Below are positions 8,910-17,298 of a DNA stretch of 64,000 nucleotides, in pieces; positions within the stretch are counted from its first letter, which is position 1, and each line of letters begins with the position of its first letter. The translations under genes and the position numbers were made by a program. The notes under the pieces were generated by a model, which saw nothing but the letters and a program-made list of their open reading frames with translations, was not told the origin of the DNA and made no database searches. The stretch covers positions 1 to 64,000 of the forward strand of contig CAJQUW010001401.1 of assembly GCA_907163375.1 (NCBI GenBank), in the 5' to 3' direction. This stretch comes from Prostheceraeus crozeri. Its lineage: Eukaryota > Platyhelminthes > Polycladida > Euryleptidae.

Positions 8910-11319
8910 ATGCTATAAGCGTTTATCAGACTTAGTCGGTCAGTGTATAGTGTTAGTGTCAGTCGCAAAGAATTCCTTGCCTTCGCCCGGGTTGAATCAC
9001 AAAGATGGATTGCTTCTCTGTGGGTTGCATGCAGTGGCCGCGACGAGCTGAAAGGCGTCGCCGCGAGCTGTTCTGGCGCGTGCGAACGGCACATTGATAT
9101 ATCAATAGATTGGCTATATCAATCTATAGACTGGCTGAGTTGTCGATGTCATCACCGAGCCATTGTTAATCATATGTGGCTCGTGTTAGATTGCGGCCAA
9201 TCTCGGCGACACTCCAGCAGCGACTGCCCCTGAGAGAGGCAGATAGATAAAGCCACCAACAACAAAGATGACTACCCTGTGCAAACGCAAATGTCGGACC
9301 GTGTCCGGGCTGACAATAGCAAAGTGCGACTCTTCGGCCATCTTGAGCAGTTTCAATTCAAATGAAGTCTCTATCGCAATTTATATTATCTGTGCTATGA
9401 TATAAACTGCGAAAGATGTTTTAATATGAAATAAATAGAAATGTTTTTATAACCACGCTTTTCATGAATGGCGGCACAACTGCGTCACAATTTGGTCAAT
9501 CGACTTTCGGCAGAACTTCGGCAACGCGAAAGACGTAGCTGACTTCGGAACATAGCGATTAATCGCACTGTGACGGGAATCCTGTATATTTAGAAGTCCA
9601 TATAAGGCGCTCAGGTAGAATTGCCATCATTGTCCTATAGCATGCGACCTCACGCGTAGACCCGAGTAAAAAAATATGCTATGCTTAATAGGTAGTTTAG
9701 TAAGCACCATAGATAAACTGCCAAGTTTTATAATAACTGCCTAGTATGGTGCTGCGTAGCCTGTCAATGTTCTGCCTAACATAAGCACTATAAATAAACT
9801 GCGAAGTTTAATATTAATTGCTTAGAATGGGACTGTTTGACCCAGCAAGCTGTGTGCTAAATATGATAACATCATTGAGATCAGTGCGCTTCCCGCAGTT
9901 GCTGCCGATGAAATTTACAAAACAATTAATAATGAAACTTTTCATGTATTAACATAGCAACAGCTAGGACTCATACACAATATACAACTGGATAGTGGAA
10001 AAAATTCATTCACATCAGATAAGAGCATGCATGCAGTTGTTCCAATTACGATGCGCTGAAATAAATAACTAGATAAAAGTAAACATTCATAGAAAAGGTA
10101 AGAGAAACATACTTCCTTAATTTGAGGAAAGCCCGAAAGCGAGAGATGTTGTCGACTTCCAGTTCATGTTGTTTTTGCGAGGCCTTTCGATTAGTCATTA
10201 CAAGAAGCTGTCTTCGGCTATCTTAGCCTCGTGACTGAAAGGCCTCGCTAAAGAATAAAAATTAGAAGTCGAATGCATGGACTTTCCTCAAATTTGGATA
10301 AAAAAATGTCTGGCCCTCTAAGTCTCTTCAGTGAAATACTTCCTTAAGTTTAAGAAAGCAGTTCCAAAGTCTTTTAAAGGACCCCAAGCTGCATTACTTA
10401 TGAAAATAGCAGTTTCGCCGTCGTCGTGGACAGTCTATAGCAAGGTTTTCGTCTGGTCTAACAAATGACTCAACGCATGTAGAGAACATATGCTTGTATT
10501 TTCACAACTTCATCAAAATTCTGATCAAAAGTTTTTGAAAAATATATAGCAATTTTCAATAATTACAATAATGTCAATCATCTCACATGAAAGCAAAATA
10601 TCGACGGCACGACACATAAATATATGAAGATGGTGTCTGCCTCGCTACATTTGTTTGAATAAAATTTGGATATGTAAAGACAAAGGAGAGAAGGTAGGGT
10701 ACAGCAAAAGATTATGCTCCTACGTTTTCCATAAATATATTGGAATACATTTCTGGGCCGCCTTCAAAAAATAGTGGTGAACTTTGACAGATGATACAGT
10801 GAAGAGACCATGTCAACGGTTAAAAGCTTCTTATCGAACAATGTTTGCAACAATATTTTAGCAGTCCGCAAGTGCATATCGAGAGGCACTGATAGTGGAA
10901 GTCTCCTTATAGAAGGCAGAGGCTACATACCTTTAACACTGAACATTGTTTTGTCAGCACTTGGTTGTCGATGAGAATCTCCTTGCAAACGTAGCGGCTT
11001 TTCGATAGGAAATATCGTCTTGTGAAGATCAGTCGCATGAGCCTCGAGCCGAACATGGGGATATCCGCATCTAAAATTGAGATAAGCAACATCAACATAG
11101 GCTTACTACTTCATTTTTTGCACAGGCACACGAAATTTGGGAACCTCCACTAACGTATTATAAAGCAGACAATTGAAGAATTAGTAATTATTAAAAAGTA
11201 GGCTACACTAAAACTCAGCAAACGTTCAACCCTCCCTCTGCAGTTTAGAGACAAAAATCTCATCTCTCGAACTTTGAGATGACAACTCTCACCCTCGCCG
11301 CTTTCTGCAAGGTTGGGCA
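8910..11319. other. Spacer between the two Polintons, no gene recognised
   Basis: No coding region I can support. The part around 8990-9250 is richer in G and C than the rest. Two imperfect related units at 9709-9755 and 9784-9833 share 'agcac-ata-ataaactgc-aagttt-ata' and the first is bounded by AGCACCATA / TATGGTGCT. A fold-back lies at 10111-10300. The rest is unique-looking AT-rich sequence. Confidence 0.6.
10111..10300. repeat. Fold-back element with inner and outer inverted repeats
   Basis: Outer arms AATTTGAGGAAAG (10119-10131) and CTTTCCTCAAATT (10282-10294) enclose inner arms GCGAGGCCTTTC and GAAAGGCCTCGC. A partial further copy of the outer arm occurs at about 10330-10356. This is the shape of a small MITE or a decayed hairpin repeat. 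Confidence 0.6.
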
Positions 11320-11325
11320 AAAACT
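11320..11325. repeat. Target site duplication AAAACT, left side of Polinton copy 2
   Basis: AAAACT lies directly before the terminal AGTAATGGGC at 11326 and is repeated at 29845-29850 directly after the other terminus. Six-base duplications are the established signature of Polinton integration. Confidence 0.93.
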
Positions 11326-12010
11326 AGTAATGGGCAAAAGACCGTTCCAGGACACCATAAAATTCAAAAAAATAGTATCTTTAAAAACGACATAAATTCA
11401 TGAATTTAGTCCTTTTTTCAGGTTTTTAAGACCTAAATACATGAATTTAGTCCATTCAAAAAGTACCATTTTTTCAAAAAATGACATTTTTAAAAACGAC
11501 ATAAATTCATGAATTTGGGCGTTTTTTTAAAATACCCAATTTTCAAATTTTTCAAAATCTCAAATTTGAGAATTACAATCGGGCGAAGCCCTAGAACCTT
11601 CGGTTCGATTTTCACCCCCAAAATCATGACCGTTCCAGGACACCGAAAATCATAAAAGTTAAGAATCTCAAATTTGAGATTAAGATCATTTTTTTACTTT
11701 GAAAATCATGACCGTTCAAGGACACCGAAAATCATAAAAGTTAAGAATCTCAAATTTGAGATTAAGATCATTTTTTTACTTTGAAAATCATGACCGTTCA
11801 AGGACACCGAAAAAATCATAAAAGTTAAGAATCTCAAAATTTGAGAATTACAATCGGGCGAAGCCCTAGAACCTTCGGTTCGATTTTCATTGCTTAAATC
11901 ATGACCGTTCAAGGACACCAAAAATCATGAAAGTTGAGAATTTCAAATTCATGAGTTTAGACGTTTTTCAGGTTTTTAAAATATATCATGTGACTAATAA
12001 TATTTCTTTA
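11326..12010. repeat. Left terminal inverted repeat of Polinton copy 2
   Basis: Matches the right repeat (29195-29844) in inverse orientation. It contains modules with 'gaccgttcaaggacaccgaa' and the palindrome CTCAAATTTGAG, and has one more of these roughly 80-bp modules than the right repeat. Two double hairpins of the GAACCGAAGGTTC / GGGCGAAGCCC type lie at 11577-11610 and 11852-11885. The repeat is interrupted at about 12010 by a 1.8-kb insert; its inner continuation resumes at about 13803 inside the hydrophobic-protein gene. Confidence 0.92.
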
Positions 12011-12309
12011 AGAATGTAACACAATCTCTCACAATGCCTGTTATTGTTACTGCTTTGCACTCAGATGTTCACTCAATTGTAGAGAACATCTGCTTCTCGC
12101 ATTTATGAATAAAAGGCATTTCAGTGTAAAGAGCTGTGACCTCCAACTCAAACATTTGAAAGGAAACAATGTATGAAAGAACAAACAGCTGCTACACCCA
12201 CTTATTCATTTGTAAAGACGTGGCATATAATTGCAGCATGTAGGAAGTAAGACTTCATTTACAATTCCATTAATCATAACTAGTGACTGTTTTCTTTCCT
12301 TATTGCAAA

Positions 12310-12915
12310 ATGCCAAAACGTACTGCCGCAGAAGCTTTTTCGTTTTACATGCCGATTTTACTAAACTTAATTAAAGAAGAGCACAAGGAAACTGCGAATA
12401 AATACTTTGAAGAGTGGAAGTTAGAAATTCAATCGAGAAAGAAGAACAAATTGGACTCTCAAAAACAAGTGGAGGATATTACAGTAAAAATAGAACAGTA
12501 TCTTAACACTACTACAATTCCTCAGTTCAATGTTACAAAAGAACATTTCATTACCATCGAAGATAGTGCTACTATGATTTCAAAACTGATTGCAAGTGAT
12601 AAAGTGCACCATGGGTCGTTGCTGAGAAGTGCTGCTTATCAAGGTTATGGATTTAAAAGAATTCTGGAATTGAGTGACAATAAAAAAAACAGATTTGTGG
12701 TAAACTTGGAACTATTTAGAATTTCCTATAACGTAAGTTATTGTTATTTCTTGATGAACTTATCAGATCTAATTCTACCACACGTATTATTTTTAAATTC
12801 ATCAATGCCCATTAGTTTTGTTAGAAAACATTTTAAAGAAATCAAAATTTATATAGAAAAATTGAATCAACCGACAACTATAGAAGAAATGAGGTTTGGT
12901 TCCCAAGATGAATGA
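12310..12915 (+). CDS. Unknown protein, 201 residues, in the inserted segment
   Basis: I do not recognise it. Start ATG at 12310 after TTGCAAA; an upstream GTG at 12283 in the same frame is less likely. The sequence is charged and helical at the N-terminus (MPKRTAAEAFSFYMP, then K/E-rich), followed by a mixed segment with HHGSLLRSAAYQGYGFKRIL and a C-terminal hydrophobic part (FLMNLSDLILPHVLFLN). There are no membrane spans of full length and no cysteine clusters. It sits about 300 bases inside the insert and has no equivalent in copy 1. Codon use is AT-rich like the Polinton genes, so an accessory gene of another Polinton is likely. Confidence 0.6.
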   Translation: MPKRTAAEAFSFYMPILLNLIKEEHKETANKYFEEWKLEIQSRKKNKLDSQKQVEDITVKIEQYLNTTTIPQFNVTKEHFITIEDSATMISKLIASDKVHHGSLLRSAAYQGYGFKRILELSDNKKNRFVVNLELFRISYNVSYCYFLMNLSDLILPHVLFLNSSMPISFVRKHFKEIKIYIEKLNQPTTIEEMRFGSQDE

Positions 12916-13000
12916 ACATTAACTGTGTTGTTTCACTTTTTAAGATATGTGCAATGTACATGCATATTTGATGTATACATATTTATGAAGACTTATTTAT

Positions 13001-13565
13001 AAGTAGTAACACATTTTGGATTATTTTGAAATGTAATTAAATTTCCTTTTGTTCTCCAGTCTACTACCATGAGACTGCTATTGTATAGATCTATATTTCA
13101 GTATGTAACATAATCTTTGATATTTAAGAATGATTCATGGAACTTAGTAGTAACGCATTTTGGATTATTTTGAAATGTAATTAAATTTCCTTTTGTTCTC
13201 CAGTCTCATGGTAGTAGACTGACATTGTACAATTGTATGATAAGATTGATTGTTGTATTATTATATTTGGTATTTAAGAATGATTCATGGAACTTAGTAG
13301 TATTGCATTTTGGATTATTTTGAAATGTAATTAAATTTTCTTTTGTTCTCCAGTCTCATGGTAGTAGACTGCTATTGTATAGATCTATATTTCAGTATGT
13401 AACATAATGTTTGGTATTTAAGAATGATTCATGGAACTTAGTAGTATTGCATTTTGGATTATTTTGAAATGTAATTAAATTTCCTTTTGTTCTCCAGTCT
13501 ACTGATAGTAGACTGACATTGTACAATTGTGTGATAAGATTAATTGTTGTATTATTATATTTGAT
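13001..13565. repeat. Tandem repeat, about 145-bp unit, four units in an A-B-A-B pattern
   Basis: Units begin near 13002, 13146, 13296 and 13440 with 'gtagta..gcattttggattattttgaaatgtaatt'. Units 1 and 3 share one second half ('tatagatctatatttcagta') and units 2 and 4 share another ('gtacaattgt.tgataagat'), giving a higher-order repeat of about 293 bp. Each unit holds a small AGTCT...AGACT hairpin whose loop is in opposite orientation in unit 1 versus units 2 and 3, and is altered in unit 4. Confidence 0.88.
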
Positions 13566-13646
13566 GCAAAATACACTGCCGTTGTTTTCATTTTCCTGTA
13601 CAAGAAGTAGACATTATTACAGTTATTGGAATTTATTTCATTTAAA

Positions 13647-13802
13647 ATGAATGATGAAAATCCGACAGTTATACTGAGTAATATAGGTGATATATTACCT
13701 CAGGTTAATAACATGACTGAGTTCTTAGAAATATACGTCAAACAAACAACTACGTATTTCGATTTAAATAGCATTTCAGAAGATTGTTTTCAAAATATTT
13801 AT
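13647..13802 (+). pseudogene. N-terminal fragment of a second adenain-like protease
   Basis: The start of this frame (MNDENPTVILSN and onward) leads to NNMTEFLEIYVKQTTTYFDL, which parallels the first residues NNINEFLKLYGTQTTTNFDL of the complete protease at 28674-29132. All catalytic residues are missing because homology stops at the junction near 13800, after which the frame runs into the next gene out of phase. It is therefore a truncated copy from a related element. Confidence 0.7.
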
Positions 13803-13822
13803 TCAAAATATTTCTTTAAAAA

Positions 13823-14500
13823 ATGGAAGAAACAAAAATGGAAGAAACCGCAAGAATATATCCTTCGTTATCATATGAACGTAGTTCTACTTTAATGGAC
13901 ATTGAAAAAATGAACATTGAAAAACACAAAGATAGAGTACGCTATATGAAAGATAAGGAATCTCAATTATTATTAAGATTAGAGCATTATAAAAAATTAA
14001 GAAAGAGATGGACTAAAGTTAAGAATGTAACACAAGGAATTGGCATATTCTTAACAATAAGTTTAGGTGCTTTAACAATTGTTATATATTCAGGTGTTTT
14101 AGTAATTCCAGTAGTTGCTACAGCTTTAACAGGTACGGGTGTTTTTGCAACTTCACTTGTTACAATGTTAGATAAATCTTTAATAACTAAGAAACGAAAA
14201 TCATCAAAAACTAAGCATTTACATATTAAAGAAGTCTATGATAAACTACATTACTACTTTCAAAGAGTATGTGATGATAATGTTATTACGTTAGATGAGA
14301 TTGAAAAATTTGATCTAATAGCTAATGAAGTAAATCAAACCTTTCAATTACAGTCCGAAAAAATTGATGATAAGAATAGACAGGATGGCAAAATTTCTAG
14401 TGATGGTAAAATTTCTAATGAAGAAAATGACAAAATTTTTTTAGAAGAGCTAAAAACTTTAAGCAAAAATTTAAGCAAAACTTTATTAAACAAAACTTAA
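13823..14500 (+). CDS. Hydrophobic two-helix membrane protein, copy 2
   Basis: A 225-residue counterpart of the gene at 5968-6681, with the same glycine-rich hydrophobic stretch (about residues 72-120), KKRKS loop and charged tail. The start ATG follows a run of A. It differs from copy 1 by a shorter N-terminal repeat and scattered substitutions (for example TPFHLKSEK versus QTFQLQSEK). It is the first gene after the left terminus and belongs to the same-strand block with the 273-residue, penton and ATPase genes. Membrane location is predicted; function is unknown. Confidence 0.8.
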   Translation: MEETKMEETARIYPSLSYERSSTLMDIEKMNIEKHKDRVRYMKDKESQLLLRLEHYKKLRKRWTKVKNVTQGIGIFLTISLGALTIVIYSGVLVIPVVATALTGTGVFATSLVTMLDKSLITKKRKSSKTKHLHIKEVYDKLHYYFQRVCDDNVITLDEIEKFDLIANEVNQTFQLQSEKIDDKNRQDGKISSDGKISNEENDKIFLEELKTLSKNLSKTLLNKT

Positions 14501-14606
14501 AGCGAAAAGATGTCAAACAACAAAGCAATAAAAAAATAATTTGTTCAGTAAAATGTTTTTGCTGTATTCCAATGTTACCACAAAATTCAAATATTATATT
14601 TTAAAA

Positions 14607-15428
14607 ATGGATAAAATTAGAGCTGATAATTTTAAAAGAATAAAACAATTAGAAGAGTTAATAAAACAAAGAAATATTATGAAAGAAAATCATCTTCAAC
14701 ATAGAATGATAAAAGCTGGTATTCAATCTGATATGTTTGAACAAATGCAGCAAACCGAGCAAGTAAAAACTGATTTTGAGAAAACTATGAAACCATTTAA
14801 AACTCCTGAAAAAGAAAGTACAAATAATGATAAACAAATTGATATAACAGATCCAGAGCACAAAACTATATTAGATGACTATGGATTACTAGAATCAAAC
14901 ATTAATAAGAAATTACCAAAATCTATGCAATTTGAACATTCTATTTCATTTATGGATGGAAAAACAATACCTAGATTTTATCTCGGACAAAAAGAAATAT
15001 TTCCACAACCTTTTCGAGGTATAATTTTTTCACCAGATAAATCTCCTTTTAATTTAGATAGAAATTTTGTTAATCTTTTAAGAGGAGCAGATTTAAATAA
15101 TTATGCTGTAGAAGATCTCATAAAATATAAAGCTATGTTAGACAGAGTTGGTGCAGTAAAATCTCTTAGACGTTATAAACAATTAGAAAATTTATTATCA
15201 ACGGGAGTTAAAGTAGGGAAAGGTTTATCTGAAAAACAGAAAACTGAAACAACTGTATTTTTACCAGATGATCCACAAGAATTACTAAATAGATTAAATA
15301 TTTTAATATCTGCAATAAAAGAAGGACATAATTCTAGTTTCAATGAAATTCATGCTATATTGAAAAGACTGTTAGAAAAGAAGATTCTAAATGAAGAGGA
15401 TTATAAAAGTATAACCGGACATCTCTGA
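14607..15428 (+). CDS. Conserved Polinton protein of unknown function, 273 residues, copy 2
   Basis: Nearly identical to 5025-5846. Charged helical N-terminus, a conserved QKEIFPQPFRG / SPFNLDRNFVNLLRG core, and a helical C-terminus. ATG at 14607 follows TTTTAAAAATGG; the alternative in-frame ATG at 14541 is also conserved. The last residues (ITGHL) and the stop TGA come from a double hairpin at 15414-15450, whose other arm is GGGCTTCGCCC. Position in the capsid-gene block suggests a structural or assembly role (inference). Confidence 0.82.
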   Translation: MDKIRADNFKRIKQLEELIKQRNIMKENHLQHRMIKAGIQSDMFEQMQQTEQVKTDFEKTMKPFKTPEKESTNNDKQIDITDPEHKTILDDYGLLESNINKKLPKSMQFEHSISFMDGKTIPRFYLGQKEIFPQPFRGIIFSPDKSPFNLDRNFVNLLRGADLNNYAVEDLIKYKAMLDRVGAVKSLRRYKQLENLLSTGVKVGKGLSEKQKTETTVFLPDDPQELLNRLNILISAIKEGHNSSFNEIHAILKRLLEKKILNEEDYKSITGHL

Positions 15429-15450
15429 TGTCCTCCAGGGCTTCGCCCGT
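15414..15450. repeat. Double hairpin spanning the stop of the 273-residue gene, copy 2
   Basis: GGACATC-TCT-GATGTCC followed by GGGCTTCGCCC; on the other strand these are GGACATC-AGA-GATGTCC and GGGC-GAA-GCCC. The stop codon TGA lies in the first hairpin loop. Confidence 0.88.
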
Positions 15451-15532
15451 AGCTGAAATATGTTGTTGTTTTTAATTTTTTATAAAAAAAATATTTCATA
15501 AAAAAATATTTATTTAATTTTTTAGTTTAAAA

Positions 15533-16321
15533 ATGTGTTCAGCAGATTTAGACAAAATTAATAATCATTTAGAAAATTTGATAGAGATTTTGGGTTCATC
15601 AAAATTTAGTACGACGTTAAAAATTATAACAACTACTTCATCACACACTTGTAATTTAGAACCCATTCTACATTTGGAACAAAATAAAAATTATCAAATT
15701 GCATTGACTAGTTTCTCCACATTTAACACTATTCAAAACGTTATCAAAGATGTGAATGATCAATTTAGATATTCTACTGATAAAGGCAAAACATGGAAAA
15801 TACTAACTTTTCTTCCTGGTTCTTACGAAGTTGAAACAATATCAAATGAAATTAAGAGACATTTAGGTATATCATTTAAAGATAAGAAACAATTACATTT
15901 TGCAGTTGAACCGGCAGTTAATAAATTTTCTCTTACTTTAGACGAAAATCATCAAGTTGATTTTAATCATGATAGATCATTGTCAAAGCTATTAGGATTT
16001 AATAAACAAACTTATAGTCAAGGTTATCATTTAGGTGAGAAGATTCCAAAAATAACTGAAATAAATTCAATTGTTGTACATTGTGACATTATTGAAGGAG
16101 GATATATAAATGGTAAATTATCAAATTTAATATTCAGTTTTCCAGCTTTTACTGTACCCATTGGTTATAGATTAAATGTAATTCCACAAACATTAATATA
16201 TTTTCCTATTACAAGAAAAACTATTAACAACATTGGCATTAGAATCACTGATGAAAAAGGACAAGAAATAAATTTTGGAGGTGAAGAGATTATGATAGAT
16301 CTTTTGGTTCGGGAGGTATAA
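15533..16321 (+). CDS. Penton-like minor capsid protein, copy 2
   Basis: A 262-residue protein, identical to copy 1 apart from one visible residue (YSTDKG versus YSIDKG). It has the penton-type jelly-roll pattern, with NYQIALTSFSTFNTI, DRSLSKLLGF, GGYINGKLSNL and QEINFGGE segments in order. The ATG follows GTTTAAAAATG. The stop TAA is in the loop of a 21-base hairpin repeat that has three units here against two in copy 1. The gene is intact. Confidence 0.83.
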   Translation: MCSADLDKINNHLENLIEILGSSKFSTTLKIITTTSSHTCNLEPILHLEQNKNYQIALTSFSTFNTIQNVIKDVNDQFRYSTDKGKTWKILTFLPGSYEVETISNEIKRHLGISFKDKKQLHFAVEPAVNKFSLTLDENHQVDFNHDRSLSKLLGFNKQTYSQGYHLGEKIPKITEINSIVVHCDIIEGGYINGKLSNLIFSFPAFTVPIGYRLNVIPQTLIYFPITRKTINNIGIRITDEKGQEINFGGEEIMIDLLVREV

Positions 16322-16378
16322 CCTCCCGTTCGGGAGGTATAAACTCCCGTTCGAGAGGTATAAACTCCCACGCGAAGC
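16308..16378. repeat. Tandem hairpin repeat at the penton stop, three units (copy 2)
   Basis: Three units of a 21-base hairpin (GGGAGGTATAA-CTCCC type) followed by a GCGAAGC mini-hairpin (16372-16378). The third unit carries one G to A change. Copy 1 has only two units. Confidence 0.88.
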
Positions 16379-16449
16379 TAGAGAAGTTTAATTTTCTTCA
16401 TCTTCTTTAAAAACAAAAATAAAATAAAAATAATTTTTTTTATTAAAAA

Positions 16450-17217
16450 ATGAGTGAAGTGCTACCATTAAATAAAAAAAAACTTAAATTTAATCATCAT
16501 CCAAATTTATCTAATAAAGTTTTGTCAGTTATTTGTGGAAGATCAGGTTGTGGAAAAACGTATCTATTATTTAAAATTTTGACGACTCCAAATTTTTTGG
16601 ATTATAACAATCTTATAATTTATACAACAACGGCAGAACAACCCGTCTATCAATTTTTAAAATATGGATTTGAAAATAATCTTAAAAAAACAGCAATTGC
16701 TTCATTATTCAAAGAATATGAAAAATCTGAAGATGAAGAAGAAATAAGTTCGTGGTGTGAAGAAGCAGCAAAAAATAATCAGTTAGTAGAATCTAATAAA
16801 AATAACCATATAAAGATACAATTAATAGATGATAGTGGTAATATGCAAGATCCTAGTAAACTAGATAAAACAATGAAACATTGTGTAATTTTTGATGATT
16901 GTGTTAATGATAGAAATCAGTCAGTTCAGAGAAATTATTTCACAAGAGGTAGACATAATAACTGTAGTGTTTTTTATTTAACACAAAGTATGTATTCATT
17001 AGACGGAAGTGTTATTAGAAAGAATGCAAATATATTTATACTATTTGAAATAAATGCAAGAAACTTAAGTGATTTGTTAAGAGATTTATGCGTAAGAAAT
17101 AAAGATGAATTTAAACAATCGTGTAACAATGCTTGGTCAAAAGATTATGGCTTCATTACAATTAATATTGATAAAAAAATTCATGAAAGAGTTATCGAAA
17201 ATATTTTCGCGGAGTGA
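16450..17217 (+). CDS. Genome-packaging ATPase (FtsK/HerA, A32-like), copy 2
   Basis: A 255-residue ATPase with Walker A GRSGCGKT and a Walker B strand ending FDDC, followed by the YLTQSM segment. It is expected to power DNA entry into the capsid. It converges on the polymerase gene with an 80-base AT-rich gap (17218-17298). It is intact and very close to copy 1, suggesting that the packaging gene is conserved while the polymerase has decayed. Confidence 0.92.
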   Translation: MSEVLPLNKKKLKFNHHPNLSNKVLSVICGRSGCGKTYLLFKILTTPNFLDYNNLIIYTTTAEQPVYQFLKYGFENNLKKTAIASLFKEYEKSEDEEEISSWCEEAAKNNQLVESNKNNHIKIQLIDDSGNMQDPSKLDKTMKHCVIFDDCVNDRNQSVQRNYFTRGRHNNCSVFYLTQSMYSLDGSVIRKNANIFILFEINARNLSDLLRDLCVRNKDEFKQSCNNAWSKDYGFITINIDKKIHERVIENIFAE

Positions 17218-17298
17218 TAAAAATATACAAATATAGTGTTACAATATTTTTTTTATTTTATATATATATCAAATTTGTCTATCTTAGAAATTAGAAAA

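Larger units (their letters stand above)
12011..13802. other. 1.8-kb segment inserted within the left terminal repeat, probably from another Polinton
   Basis: Copy 1 and the right terminal repeat run straight from the 'aatatttctttaa' stretch into the start of the hydrophobic-protein gene. In copy 2 this point is split by about 1.8 kb, with 'aatatttctttaa' on both sides (11998-12010 and 13803-13815). Inside are an unknown gene, a four-unit tandem repeat and the beginning of a second, diverged adenain-like protease. A protease next to a terminus is exactly the arrangement at the other end of this element, so the segment is probably the end of a different Polinton joined by recombination (inference). 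Confidence 0.75.

Noticed and set aside
11706-11921. Frame inside the terminal repeat containing RTEGSRASP (also 29332-29547)
   Set aside because: Repeat-derived frame identical in both terminal repeats; no other sign of coding.
13001-13565. CRISPR-like array
   Set aside because: Units are about 145 bp and similar throughout, without distinct short spacers; eukaryotic context.
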